NCBI RefSeq assembly: GCF_003574315.2
Contig: NZ_AP025739.1
Coordinates: 4,092,001-4,156,000, forward strand
Origin: Capsulimonas corticalis
GTDB lineage: Bacteria; Armatimonadota; Armatimonadia; Armatimonadales; Capsulimonadaceae
Direction: 5' to 3'
DNA: 64,000 nucleotides
In this document: piece by piece, positions 28,601 to 37,489 of the stretch
How the letters are laid out: the number at the start of each line of letters is the position of its first letter
Numbering within the stretch: position 1 is the first letter of the stretch
Program-made: the position numbers and the translations under genes
The notes under the pieces: model-generated
The model's input: only the letters and a program-made list of their open reading frames with translations
Database searches by the model: none
Told to the model about the DNA's origin: nothing

Positions 28601-29509
28601 CTATCCCAACACAACCACCGTCCGCTCCTCAACTCTCGCCTCCGGCATCGTCCCATCCTGCCAGACGTACTTCAATCCCTCCGACAGCGTAAACCCTCCA
28701 TGGTTACCATGCCGGTCCAGAGTGACCATGCTCATCGCCGGGGCGATTTCCGCCGGCATGGGAAGGAGCGCCAGGTCGGCCATGGCTTCGCGGGCGGCGT
28801 CGGGGATGCTTAGACCGCGCGCCAGGGCGGCGACGGTCATGCGGGCAAGGCTGGCGCGGATCGCAAGCTCTCCGAGGCCCGTGCAGGCGCAGGCGCCGTA
28901 GCGGTTGTCGCAGTAGTTGCCGGCGCCGATGATGGGGCTGTCGCCGACGCGTCCGGGGTACTTGAACGCCCATCCAGACGTGCTGACGGCGCTGGCGATT
29001 TGGCCGCGATCATCGAGCGCCAGGAAGTTCACGGTGCCGACGGTCTTCTCCGGATCCTGGGCCATGCGCGCCTGGACCGTGAGCGATGCTTCGGCGAAGC
29101 CGGGACGTCGTGTGACGCGTCGCCAGGCGGCTTCGGCTTCGGGGGTGAGCAGCGTCATGGGCGTGAAACCATGCTCGGCGGCGAACTGAGCCGCGCCCTC
29201 GCCCGCCAGGAGCACATGATGGGGAAGATAGTCCAGAATGGCGCGGGCGACCGAAATGGGGTGCGGGTAGCCTTTGATCGCGGCCACGGCGCCGGCGCGC
29301 CGTGCGGCGCCTTCCATGATCGAGGCGTCCAGCTCCACCTCGCCTAAGATGTTGGGGTATCCGCCAACGCCGACGGAATGATCGCTTTCATTCCGCTCCA
29401 CCTCACGCGTCGCCGCCTCCACGGCGTCCAGCGCCGATCCGCCGGCGCGCATCGCCGCGATGGCGGCCCCGATCCCGACGCTTCCATTCTCACTCGCGAC
29501 CACGAGCAT
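28601..29509 (-). CDS. Isoaspartyl peptidase / L-asparaginase (Ntn-hydrolase)
   Basis: 302 residues from ATG 29509. It matches the aspartylglucosaminidase-type Ntn-hydrolases: autocleavage and nucleophile at Thr156 in KTVGTVNFLALD, then SAVSTSGWAFKYPGRVGDSP and GAGNYCDN, with TGLGE near the C-terminus. After self-cleavage the enzyme removes beta-aspartyl or N4-(GlcNAc)-asparagine linkages. No signal peptide. It starts 5 bases after the MFS transporter stop, so uptake and hydrolysis are probably coupled. Confidence 0.9.
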   Translation of the reverse strand: MLVVASENGSVGIGAAIAAMRAGGSALDAVEAATREVERNESDHSVGVGGYPNILGEVELDASIMEGAARRAGAVAAIKGYPHPISVARAILDYLPHHVLLAGEGAAQFAAEHGFTPMTLLTPEAEAAWRRVTRRPGFAEASLTVQARMAQDPEKTVGTVNFLALDDRGQIASAVSTSGWAFKYPGRVGDSPIIGAGNYCDNRYGACACTGLGELAIRASLARMTVAALARGLSIPDAAREAMADLALLPMPAEIAPAMSMVTLDRHGNHGGFTLSEGLKYVWQDGTMPEARVEERTVVVLG

Positions 29510-29514
29510 ATTGT

Positions 29515-30873
29515 CTAATCCTCCAGCACTCGGTTTTTGGTTTCGATGACCCATGGCAGGAACATCAAGCCGATGATCGGGACGGCGGCGACAAAGCACA
29601 GAATATGCAGGACGCTGCCGAGGGCGCTTGGTCCCGCCTTGGCGTAGCTGCCGACGATGAATGGCCCGATCGCCGTGATGAACCGTCCGGCATTGTAGCA
29701 GAAGCCCGCGCCGGTGGCGCGCAGACGGGTGGGGAAGAGCTCGGGAAGGTAGTAGGTGCAGGCTCCGAAGACGCCGAAGACGGTGACGCCGATCGGGAAG
29801 AACAGCCAGAGCTGCGTGATCGGATCCCAGCGATGTCCGAACGCCGTGAAGAGCGCCGCCGCCGAGCCGAGAAAGTAAACGCCGAACATCGTGCGGCGGC
29901 CCAGGTATTTGGCGGCGGGGATCGTCAGCAGCGTTCCGAGCAGGCCGCCGCAATTAAAAGCGTTGGAACCGAGCGTGATCCAGGACGTTTTGAGCGCCGT
30001 CGTGGCGTGCGCGGTCAAGCCCTGCGCGGCGGCGGTCGCCAGCGCCATGTCGGCCGCGATGACTTGCAGGAACGCATTGCACGTCCACCACGTGATCAGG
30101 ATCGTGAGGGCGGGGATAAATCCGCTGAGCGTCGCGCTTCGATACTGGGGCGTAAACAGTTCGCGGATCCGTCCGCGCTGGCGGATATCGCTCCGCTCCC
30201 AAACTTCGGGCTCCTTGACCAATGACCGTACGAAAAAGGCGAAGGCCGCCGGGATCAGGCCGCACGCCAGCACATAGCGCCACGAACTTTCCGGGCGATC
30301 CGCGAAATAGACCGTGGAGATGACGCTGTTCACGAAAACGGCGAAGAACAGTCCGAACGGCGCCGACGTGTACAGCAGCGCGCCGGCCTCGACGCGCCGC
30401 TTTTCCGGGACCACTTCCGCGACCAGCGAAGCGCCCGCCGCCCACTCGCCGCCAATTCCCAGGCTCGCAATGAACCGGAACAGCAGCAGCAGCGGCAGGG
30501 ACGGCGCGATGGCGCAGGCGGCGGTGCCGCCGGCGTAGAGCAGGATCGTGAGCATCAGCGTGCGCGAGCGTCCGATCCGGTCGGCGATCTTGCCGAAGAC
30601 GATTCCGCCCATCGCCCAGCCAATGAGAAGGATGGAGGTGGCGACCCCTGTCCAGTACGCCGTCGCGTGCTTGGCGGCGTCGCTGCCCGCGCGCAAGTGG
30701 AGCAGTGTCGGCACGCAGTTGGGCGCGACAAAGTTGAACAGCAGGCCGTCAAAGACATCGAAGCCCCAGCCGAGCCAGGCGGCGAAGAGAACGGCCCACT
30801 GGTACCCGTTCATATCCAATAAATGCTTGCGAGGCCGGCTCGCGGGGTCGATTGTCGCGCTATGGTCGCTCAT
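29515..30873 (-). CDS. MFS transporter, metabolite:H+ symporter type
   Basis: 452 residues, 12 predicted membrane helices. The GKIADRIGRSRTL loop between helices 2 and 3 and RFIASLGIGGEWAAGASLVAE match the sialate/aromatic-acid/MHS families of major facilitator transporters. The substrate is unknown; the following gene encodes an asparagine-linkage hydrolase, so an aspartyl compound or glycoamino acid is a guess from context. The middle gene of a minus-strand operon with a ferredoxin-like gene upstream. Confidence 0.88.
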   Translation of the reverse strand: MSDHSATIDPASRPRKHLLDMNGYQWAVLFAAWLGWGFDVFDGLLFNFVAPNCVPTLLHLRAGSDAAKHATAYWTGVATSILLIGWAMGGIVFGKIADRIGRSRTLMLTILLYAGGTAACAIAPSLPLLLLFRFIASLGIGGEWAAGASLVAEVVPEKRRVEAGALLYTSAPFGLFFAVFVNSVISTVYFADRPESSWRYVLACGLIPAAFAFFVRSLVKEPEVWERSDIRQRGRIRELFTPQYRSATLSGFIPALTILITWWTCNAFLQVIAADMALATAAAQGLTAHATTALKTSWITLGSNAFNCGGLLGTLLTIPAAKYLGRRTMFGVYFLGSAAALFTAFGHRWDPITQLWLFFPIGVTVFGVFGACTYYLPELFPTRLRATGAGFCYNAGRFITAIGPFIVGSYAKAGPSALGSVLHILCFVAAVPIIGLMFLPWVIETKNRVLED

Positions 30874-30917
30874 CAGGACAAAGTCCCTTTCTGAAAATCA
30901 TTCATCCATCCGTTCCT

Positions 30918-31259
30918 CTACCAGAGCCGGGCTTCCGCCGGCATCCGCAGGCGCTCGACGACGGCTCCGTGGTCGAGATGCGCGGCAATGATCTCTTCAA
31001 CATCACTCACCGTCACGCCGCTGTACCAGGTCCCTTCGGGATAGACGACCAGGTTGGGACCGAGCAGGCAGGGCGTCAGGCATCCCGTCGCCGTGACTTT
31101 GACGCCGGCCGGCCATCCTCGGCGCGCGACGCCCTGGCGAAACGCGTCGGCGATCGCCGAACCGCCCTGGGGTCCACAGCTTGGCAGCAGGCTATCGGAC
31201 GGGCGAGTGTTGCCGCAGATGAGAAAGTGGTATCGGACGTTATGGCTGTTAGGTGTCAC
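30918..31259 (-). CDS. Thioredoxin-like [2Fe-2S] ferredoxin
   Basis: 113 residues. The four cluster Cys pattern is visible as CGN..., SCGPQGG, GCLTPCLLGP, as in the thioredoxin-fold 2Fe-2S ferredoxins (NuoE-like/Shethna type). It probably carries electrons in the cytoplasm for an unidentified partner. First gene of the minus-strand operon leading to the MFS transporter (44-base gap). Divergent from the BI-1 gene. Confidence 0.85.
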   Translation of the reverse strand: MTPNSHNVRYHFLICGNTRPSDSLLPSCGPQGGSAIADAFRQGVARRGWPAGVKVTATGCLTPCLLGPNLVVYPEGTWYSGVTVSDVEEIIAAHLDHGAVVERLRMPAEARLW

Positions 31260-31384
31260 GGGTTCGTGATGGTATTTCGGCAGATGGGATTGCCTTTCCT
31301 GTGCGGGAACTTGTGGCTGGCAATATTCGTTCTATAAGTGGGTATTATTTGTGTGACTGTGCTTGTCTCGATGGAGTGATTGCA

Positions 31385-32074
31385 ATGAACAACTACCCTA
31401 ATTATAGTGAAGCGAGGTCAGTAGCAGGAGAGACTTCGCTGATCCAGCGCGTTTGTTATCTGCTCGCCTCCAGCCTTCTGGTGACGGCCGGCGCGGCCTG
31501 GTGGGCGGCGAGCGCGGGATTGCCGCCAGTGTTGTTCTTTCCACTGGTGATAGGAACGTTTATCTGTGTTGCCGCTGTGTATTTCACGCGCCGCCAACCA
31601 GTGATCAGTCTGCTGCTGCTGTATGCGCTAAGCATCATGGAAGGCTTGATCATGGGTCCCGTGCTGGGCATGATCTCAAAAAGCTTCACCATGGGGCCAA
31701 TGATTATCGCCGAATCCGCTGCGCTTTCCGCGCTGCTTGTGGTCGGTTTGGGCAGTTATGTCTGGATCTCGAACAAGGATTTTGGCGGCTTGGGTAAGAT
31801 GCTCTTCTGGGCGCTCATCGGTCTGCTCGTCGTGGGCGTGATCGGCATGTTTGTGAACATGGGCGCAGGCGGCACACTGCTCTACTCGCTTGCGGGCACT
31901 GCGATATTCTGCGGCTTTGTGCTCTATGATGTCTCCAATATCAAGCACCGCTTTGGCCCGGAAGATTACGTGATCGCAACCGTGGAGTTGTATCTGGACT
32001 TTATCAACTTGTTCTGGTACATCCTTCAGATCCTTCTGACCGTCAGCGGCGGCGGCTCTCGACGAAACGATTAA
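31385..32074 (+). CDS. Bax inhibitor-1 / YccA family membrane protein
   Basis: 229 residues from ATG 31385, with GGAGTG just upstream. Seven hydrophobic segments; the segments SIMEGLIMGPVLGMI and FCGFVLYDVSNI, followed by ATVELYLDFINLFWYILQIL, are the conserved BI-1/TMBIM signatures. Bacterial members form pH-sensitive calcium leak channels or interact with FtsH. Single gene; a hairpin follows the stop codon. Confidence 0.9.
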   Translation: MNNYPNYSEARSVAGETSLIQRVCYLLASSLLVTAGAAWWAASAGLPPVLFFPLVIGTFICVAAVYFTRRQPVISLLLLYALSIMEGLIMGPVLGMISKSFTMGPMIIAESAALSALLVVGLGSYVWISNKDFGGLGKMLFWALIGLLVVGVIGMFVNMGAGGTLLYSLAGTAIFCGFVLYDVSNIKHRFGPEDYVIATVELYLDFINLFWYILQILLTVSGGGSRRND

Positions 32075-32083
32075 TGCAGAGCT

Positions 32084-32120
32084 CCATCCCAGGCCGAAGT
32101 AAATTTCGGCCTGGGGATGG
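32084..32120. repeat. Inverted repeat after the BI-1 gene
   Basis: CCATCCCAGGCCGAA (32084-32098) pairs with 32105-32120 except for one extra base. No T-tract follows. Its outer CCATCCC/GGGGATGG resembles the perfect repeat at 1392-1433, so both may belong to a small palindrome family. Confidence 0.6.
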
Positions 32121-32179
32121 AACTCCCCCAAATCCCCAGCCCAGCAGGAACGAACGCTCCCTAAGTCGAACATAGCGGC

Positions 32180-32923
32180 ATGTCAAACACAAGCCGTATT
32201 CTCCTTCCCCTTGATACCGACACCGCCGACAAGGCTGTCGACCTCGCCGTTCGTCTCAAGGACGATGTCGCCGGCTTCAAAGTTGGCCTCGAACTGATCA
32301 ACGCCGCCGGGTTCGATGTCTTTGAGCGTATCTATGACGCCGCCGGAAAAGACGCGAAGATCTTCTACGACTGCAAATTTCACGATATCCCCAACACCGT
32401 CGCCGGCGCGTCGCGCGCGGCGGCGAAGCGGGGCGTTTGGATGTTCAATGTCCATGCGTCCGGCGGCTCGGCGATGATGCGCGCGGCCGTACAGGGCGCG
32501 GCGGAAGGCGCGGAGGCGGGCGGTCATGCGCGCAAGCCTCTGGTGCTGGCGGTGACGATCCTCACCAGCATCGCGCCGGAAGTGCTGTCGGGCGAATTGG
32601 GCGTGGAGCGGCCGCTGAAGGACCATGTCGTGAGTCTGGCGCGTTTGGCGCAGGACAGCGGGTGTGATGGGATCGTGGCGTCGCCGCATGAGATCGCGGC
32701 GATCCGTGAGGCGTGCGGGCCGGACTTTGTGCTGGTTATCCCCGGCGTTCGTCCGGCGGGCGCGGATGTCGGCGACCAGAAGCGCGTGATGACGCCCGGC
32801 GAGGCCGTCGCGCTCGGCGCGGATTATCTGGTGGTGGGGCGGCCCGTCTACGGGGCTCCGGATCCATCGGCGGCCGCGCGCGCGATCAATGCGGAAGCGG
32901 ACGCCGCGCGGAACAACGGATAG
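32180..32923 (+). CDS. pyrF: Orotidine 5'-phosphate decarboxylase
   Basis: 247 residues. The catalytic Asp-Lys-Asp array is in FYDCKFHDIPNTV; other family motifs are LLPLDTDTADKA at the start, VHASGG, and VIPGVRP with GADYLVVGRPVYGA near the end. It makes UMP from OMP, the last step of pyrimidine synthesis; a cytoplasmic TIM-barrel dimer. No other pyr gene is in the window. Confidence 0.95.
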   Translation: MSNTSRILLPLDTDTADKAVDLAVRLKDDVAGFKVGLELINAAGFDVFERIYDAAGKDAKIFYDCKFHDIPNTVAGASRAAAKRGVWMFNVHASGGSAMMRAAVQGAAEGAEAGGHARKPLVLAVTILTSIAPEVLSGELGVERPLKDHVVSLARLAQDSGCDGIVASPHEIAAIREACGPDFVLVIPGVRPAGADVGDQKRVMTPGEAVALGADYLVVGRPVYGAPDPSAAARAINAEADAARNNG

Positions 32924-32982
32924 ATTCTTTTCGTCTTGTGGGTATGGATCAACAGACTTACTCACGGACAGGGAGAATCACC

Positions 32983-33966
32983 ATGTGGAAATCGTGGACC
33001 GGCGCCGCGCTGGCGCTGAGCTGCATCGGTACGATCGTCGCGCTTCCCACGACGGCCCGCGCGGCGCAGGATAACTCGTCCTATCCCTACCAGGGACAGG
33101 AAAACTTTCACATTGACGGGCGTATCGACAAGGTGGACTCGGAGCGCGACACCATCGTCGTGGTGAGCGACAAGGGACGCGCCTATACGGTGGATACGAC
33201 CGACGCCAAGATCCAGCTGCCGCGCGGCGGCAAGAACGCCGAGACCGGCGATCTTGTCCCCGACATGCGCGTCAGTCTGGATGGGCGCTTGCTGTCGGAC
33301 AATATCCTGGCCGCCGACACGCTGAAGGTTCAGCCCGGACAGCCTGGCCGCAGCGTCGATCCCGCGCCTCCTTCCGAGCAGCCGGATCGCGACCCCAATC
33401 GCCCGTCTCCCAGCAATCACCCCGATCCCTCGTCCGAAACGCACGCCTACCGGCAGCAGCCGATTGAGATGCGCGGCACAGTCGTCAAAGTTGATGACGA
33501 CCGAGGCCGCCTGGTCCTCCATGTCAACGACCACGAGCGCACCATCGCCGTGGATGACCGCACGGACCTGCGCGGCGTTCCCGGCGGCGACGCCGACCAC
33601 ATCGGCGTCAGCGTCGGCGATCGCCTCACCGTACGCGGCCTCCTGCGGCCCGACGGCGTCGTCTATGCGAACGCCCTGAGCCTGGGGCGGCAGATCGACG
33701 GCGCGCTGCCCGGAAATGCGAATACCGATCATCTCTTAGTCGGCCGAGTCTCGCAGACCAGCAACCGTTTGGAGACGCGCGACCTCAAGGTCCATATCGC
33801 CGGAGACCGTGACGTGAAGGTCATCGTGCCGAGCGGGATTCCGATTGAGCGCGACGGCAAGCGGATTTCGGTGCACGATCTGAGCAAGAGCGATACGATT
33901 CGGGTGGAGGGCAGCTACGACGGAGACGAGTTCCGGGCAGATCGGATTGAGGTGCTGGCGGGATAA
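32983..33966 (+). CDS. Secreted protein with repeated DUF5666-like beta domains
   Basis: 327 residues from ATG 32983 (GGGAGA upstream). A signal peptide (MWKSWTGAALALSCIGTIVA, cleavage near ARAAQ) is followed by three similar beta modules (about 45-115, 165-240 and 250-325) with the pattern GxVxxVDxDRxxIVV...VxxG..V...G, typical of DUF5666/OB-like domains. A Pro/Ser/Asp/Arg-rich disordered linker (about 115-160) separates the first two. Exported; function unknown. No transcriptional partner is evident; pyrF ends 59 bases before it. Confidence 0.75.
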   Translation: MWKSWTGAALALSCIGTIVALPTTARAAQDNSSYPYQGQENFHIDGRIDKVDSERDTIVVVSDKGRAYTVDTTDAKIQLPRGGKNAETGDLVPDMRVSLDGRLLSDNILAADTLKVQPGQPGRSVDPAPPSEQPDRDPNRPSPSNHPDPSSETHAYRQQPIEMRGTVVKVDDDRGRLVLHVNDHERTIAVDDRTDLRGVPGGDADHIGVSVGDRLTVRGLLRPDGVVYANALSLGRQIDGALPGNANTDHLLVGRVSQTSNRLETRDLKVHIAGDRDVKVIVPSGIPIERDGKRISVHDLSKSDTIRVEGSYDGDEFRADRIEVLAG

Positions 33967-33992
33967 GGGATGAGAGGCGTGTGGTGGACTTG

Positions 33993-34262
33993 ACCGGCGC
34001 TTCGCGCGCTCCCGTATCCCCCAGGCGCTTAGCGCCACCCCTCCCGGGTGACCTATCCCCGGCCTTCGGCCGCCCCCTCCCTTGCAAACCCGCCCCGGCG
34101 CTTCGCGCCACCCCTCCCGCCGACGGGAAGGGTAATTTCAGAGCGTGTCATCGCAGGCGGCTTTCGTCAGAGGCAATCCTACAAACCCTTCCCGTCGCGG
34201 GAGGGGTGGCGCGAAGCGCGGGGGTGGGTTTGCAAGGGAGCGCGCGAAGCGCTGGGTGAGGG
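33993..34262. repeat. Palindromic element, family B copy 1
   Basis: The core element is 34082-34234 (153 bp): inverted arms beginning TTGCAAACCC and ending GGGTTTGCAA, each with a small hairpin GGCGCTTCGCGCC and the block CCACCCCTCCCG. Partial arm copies (GGCGCTTAGCGCCACCCCTC and GGCCTTCGGCC) extend it on the left to about 33993, and a further arm remnant on the right to 34262. The central 50 bases (ATTTCAGAGCGTGT...GAGGCAATCCTAC) match copy 2 at 46031-46189. No coding potential; it fills the gap between the DUF5666-like gene and ald. Confidence 0.82.
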
Positions 34263-34266
34263 CCTC

Positions 34267-35385
34267 TTATCCCGCGATCCACGCCGCCGCCGAGCCCTGC
34301 GGCAGGTCGAATGCCTGCGCGACGGTTGGGAGGAACATCTTGCCGTCGGCGACACTCAGGCCGAGCGCGAGGCCGGCGTCGTCGCGTAGCGCTTGCTTCA
34401 CGCCTTTGTTCGCAAGGGCGAGCAGGTAGGGGAAGGTTGCGTTAGTCAGCGCGTAGGTCGAAGAGGCGGGGACGGCGCCGGGGATGTTGGCGACGCCGTA
34501 GTGAATGACGTCGTCCACGGTGAAGACCGGGACGGCGTGGGTGGTGGGGTGCATCGATTCAATACAGCCGCCTTGATCGACCGCGACGTCCACGATGACC
34601 GAGCCGGGTTTCATGCGCTGCAAGTCGGCGACGGACACCAGGACCGGGGCCTTTTCGCCTTTGATCAGCACGGCGCCAATCACCACATCGGCCGTCGGCA
34701 GGATTTCGCGAATGTGCAGTGGGTTGGAGAAAAAGGTCGTCACATTCGCCGGCAGAACGTCGTCCAGGTAGCGCAGGCGCTCCAGATCGATATCCATGAT
34801 CGTCACGTTCGCGCCCATGCCCGCCGCGATCTTCGCGGAGTTGATCCCCACCACGCCGCCGCCCAGAATTACCACATGGGCCGCCGGCACGCCCGGCACG
34901 CCGCCCAGCAGAATTCCCCGGCCGCCCTGAGGCTTCTCCAGATACTTCGCCGCTTCCTGCACCGCCATCTTGCCCGCGATCTCGGACATCGGAGTCAGCA
35001 GGGGCAGGGTATGGCGTTTATCCTCCACCGTCTCGTAGGCGATGCAGACGCCGCCGCGCTCCACCATCGCTTCGGAAAGCTCGCGTGATGCGGCGAAGTG
35101 ATAGTACGTGAACAGCGTCTGACCGGGCTTGAAGAGCGGCCATTCCTGCGCCTGAGGCTCTTTCACCTTGACGACGATATCCGCGACGGCCCACACTTCC
35201 TCCGCCGTGGGAACCAGCGTCCCGCCGGCGGCGGCGTACTCGGAGTCCTGAATGCTGGTGCCAAGCCCCGCGCCCGCCTCCACGGTGACGGTATGGCCCG
35301 CGCGGACCAGGCTCTCCACGCCCGACGGAACGACGGCGACACGGTTTTCGTTATTCTTTATCTCGCGAACGACTCCGATATTCAA
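34267..35385 (-). CDS. ald: Alanine dehydrogenase
   Basis: 372 residues from TTG 35385, the normal length; AAAGG lies 7 bases upstream on the minus strand and the protein begins MNIGVVREIKNNENRVA. Motifs: VKVKEPQ (substrate Lys), FTYYHFA, the Rossmann loop VILGGGVVGINSAKIA, and VDVAVDQGGCIE. It interconverts L-alanine and pyruvate + ammonia with NAD. Expressed from its own minus-strand promoter. Confidence 0.95.
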   Translation of the reverse strand: MNIGVVREIKNNENRVAVVPSGVESLVRAGHTVTVEAGAGLGTSIQDSEYAAAGGTLVPTAEEVWAVADIVVKVKEPQAQEWPLFKPGQTLFTYYHFAASRELSEAMVERGGVCIAYETVEDKRHTLPLLTPMSEIAGKMAVQEAAKYLEKPQGGRGILLGGVPGVPAAHVVILGGGVVGINSAKIAAGMGANVTIMDIDLERLRYLDDVLPANVTTFFSNPLHIREILPTADVVIGAVLIKGEKAPVLVSVADLQRMKPGSVIVDVAVDQGGCIESMHPTTHAVPVFTVDDVIHYGVANIPGAVPASSTYALTNATFPYLLALANKGVKQALRDDAGLALGLSVADGKMFLPTVAQAFDLPQGSAAAWIAG

Positions 35386-35449
35386 TGACTTACCTTTCTG
35401 ACACTCACGAACGAACATTCTGCCTTGCCGAGCTATTCTACATGCGCGA

Positions 35450-35478
35450 TATATAAAAATTACTACAAGAAATGTCAA
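35450..35478 (-). promoter_or_regulatory. Promoter of ald
   Basis: On the minus strand, TTGACA (35478-35473) and TATATA (35455-35450) are separated by 17 bases. Transcription should start near 35443, giving a leader of about 58 bases to the TTG start. Confidence 0.72.
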
Positions 35479-35572
35479 AAGTCAGTACGAAAAATGTCAG
35501 AGCGAATCCGGGGCGCCGTTTGTTCTCGGAGAAGGCTCTGAGAATTCCGTGAATTCACGATCTATAGATGGG

Positions 35573-35578
35573 TATAAT
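35573..35578 (+). promoter_or_regulatory. -10 element of the ABC exporter operon
   Basis: TATAAT with predicted transcription start near 35585. The leader then contains GGAAGGA (35598-35604) nine bases before ATC 35614, the probable start of the permease. Confidence 0.6.
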
Positions 35579-35613
35579 GGCTCTGTCGACTGTTCTGGGA
35601 AGGACCATTCACC

Positions 35614-36759
35614 ATCGCACGCCCACTCTCGCCGATAACCTATTTCCGGCGGAACCTGAATCGAACTTTGCCTCTCGGCTTCGTGATCATCCTGTCGGTG
35701 TTTTTGATCGCATCTGTTGTGACGATTGTCAACTCAATCGACTTGACTGTCTTGACGATCTACAATTACACACGCGTGTTCACCCCGATTATACCGCGCT
35801 CGGGGCATCTCCATGTGAGCGCTCCGATCCAGAAGCAAGTCCGCGCTTATCCAGAGACCGATCGGGTCATCGATAACAGCTCGTTCTTCTTCAATATCAA
35901 TACGGTTTTCGGCCGCGTGCCGTTCGCCTGCTTCGGCGTTTCCGACGACGACCGGAATTACCTGATCGCGCGGGGGCACGACCGGCTGACCAGCGGCCGC
36001 CTGCCCATCGCCGGCGAGCCCGAGGCGATTATCTCCGAGGGGATCGCCCGGAACCGTAAGGTCAAACTCGGCGATGTGATCGCCAGTCCCACGGATACAG
36101 GGGCGCTTGTCAGCGTTCCGGAGCCGGTCCACGTCGTCGGGATCCTTTCGGGGCCGACCTGGTGCGCGTTTACGTCGAAGGAATTCACGGACAACGCGCT
36201 GCCGCTCGTGCCGCACTCGCTGCTGGTGACGACGCGCAGCGGAAATCAAAGCGATCAGGTCGCGTTCGGAGATAAGCTGTTTCGATCTCTGGACAAAGTG
36301 CAGACCCAGGTCTTTTCGTTCAACTCGCTGGTGAAGGATCTGCGAACATCTCTCGCCTCCATGTATATGATCATGGGGCTTGTGAACGGCATGGTGATCT
36401 TTGTCGTCGCGCTGATGGCCGGCATGCTGTCCAATATCTACTTCACGCAGCGGATCAGCGAGTTCGCCGTTCTCTCGGCGATCGGGCTGCGGCGCAGTAT
36501 TCTGATCTGGCACGCCATCTCGGAAACGGCGATTTTGACCAGCATCGGCTGGATCCTCGGCGTCATCGTCAACTTCAGTATTCTGAGCGTGCTGCGCGGC
36601 AGCGTCTTTGAACCGCGCGGGATGCTGATCAACCCGGGCGATCTATTCGCGTATGCTTACACGCTGCCGATTCCGGTGTGCATCACGCTGTTCGCGGTGG
36701 CGACGATTACCTATCGCCTGTCCCGCCTGGACCCGGTGACGATTATTGAAAGGCGATGA
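35614..36759 (+). CDS. FtsX/MacB-type ABC transporter permease, unusual start
   Basis: 381 residues if initiated at ATC 35614; the first standard start is TTG 35668 (363 residues). The upstream extension adds ARPLSPITYFRRNLNRTLPL, a basic cytoplasmic N-terminus normal for this family, and is preceded by GGAAGGA at 9 bases, whereas TTG 35668 starts right at the first membrane helix without a Shine-Dalgarno. One N-terminal helix, an external domain of about 210 residues, then three C-terminal helices, ending in YRLSRLDPVTIIERR, the usual FtsX-like tail. Works with the ATPase 4 bases downstream. Confidence 0.78.
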   Translation: MARPLSPITYFRRNLNRTLPLGFVIILSVFLIASVVTIVNSIDLTVLTIYNYTRVFTPIIPRSGHLHVSAPIQKQVRAYPETDRVIDNSSFFFNINTVFGRVPFACFGVSDDDRNYLIARGHDRLTSGRLPIAGEPEAIISEGIARNRKVKLGDVIASPTDTGALVSVPEPVHVVGILSGPTWCAFTSKEFTDNALPLVPHSLLVTTRSGNQSDQVAFGDKLFRSLDKVQTQVFSFNSLVKDLRTSLASMYMIMGLVNGMVIFVVALMAGMLSNIYFTQRISEFAVLSAIGLRRSILIWHAISETAILTSIGWILGVIVNFSILSVLRGSVFEPRGMLINPGDLFAYAYTLPIPVCITLFAVATITYRLSRLDPVTIIERR

Positions 36760-36763
36760 TCCG

Positions 36764-37489
36764 TTGACCGATTTGCTGACGACCGACAAAATTTCTCTGG
36801 TCTATACCGACGGCGAGCGAAACACTTATGCGCTTCGCGACGTTAGCATAGAGATACCTGACCGAAAGTTCATTGGGATTATGGGGCCTTCGGGCTCGGG
36901 CAAGTCCTCGCTGCTGTATATTTTGAGCGGATTGAAGCGTCCGACGGGCGGCGAGGTCCGATTGAAGGACTATGCATACGGCGGACGCCCGGATCGGGAA
37001 CTGGTGGACCTGCGCCGCACGCGCTTCGGCTTCGTCTTCCAACAGCCCTACCTCCTGGTGTGGCAGACGGCGATGGAGAACGTGCTGATGGGCGCGCCGG
37101 AGCTTCATGAAGAAGCGCGGCGCAAGGCGCAGACCTATTTCGATCAGCTCGGCATTGCGCGACTGCAAAACAAACTGCCGTCTCAGCTCTCGGGAGGCGA
37201 GAAGCAGCGCGTCTGCGTCGCCCGCGCGATGATGAACGATCCGGAGATCATCTTCGCCGACGAGCCGACGGCGTCCCTGGACCACACTAACGGCCGTCTG
37301 GTAATCGATTTGCTCTCGGCCTATCGCGAGCGTGGAACGGTGATCGTCGTCACGCACGACCCCGAAATGCTGACCGGAGCGGACACGGTGCTGATGATGC
37401 GCGATGGCGAAAGCCAGGGCTGGGTGACCCCCGACCAGCTCGCGGAGGTTGGCGCCAAGAGCAAGACGATTTCTTTGGGTGAGCGTTGA
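36764..37489 (+). CDS. ABC transporter ATP-binding protein (LolD/MacB type)
   Basis: 241 residues from TTG 36764 (AGGCGA upstream). Walker A GPSGSGKSS (41-49), Q-loop FVFQQPYLL, signature LSGGEKQR, Walker B IIFADEPTASLD and H-loop VVTHD. The first residues and size are typical of ATPases paired with FtsX-like permeases in macrolide, lipoprotein or peptide export. Forms an operon with the permease and, by an overlapping ATGA, with the esterase gene. No periplasmic adaptor (HlyD) gene is nearby. Confidence 0.92.
   Translation: MTDLLTTDKISLVYTDGERNTYALRDVSIEIPDRKFIGIMGPSGSGKSSLLYILSGLKRPTGGEVRLKDYAYGGRPDRELVDLRRTRFGFVFQQPYLLVWQTAMENVLMGAPELHEEARRKAQTYFDQLGIARLQNKLPSQLSGGEKQRVCVARAMMNDPEIIFADEPTASLDHTNGRLVIDLLSAYRERGTVIVVTHDPEMLTGADTVLMMRDGESQGWVTPDQLAEVGAKSKTISLGER

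Noticed and set aside
29510-29953. N-terminal extension of the asparaginase-like protein through the MFS gene
   Set aside because: The added residues are Arg-rich out-of-frame translation of the transporter; ATG 29509 gives a normal family N-terminus.
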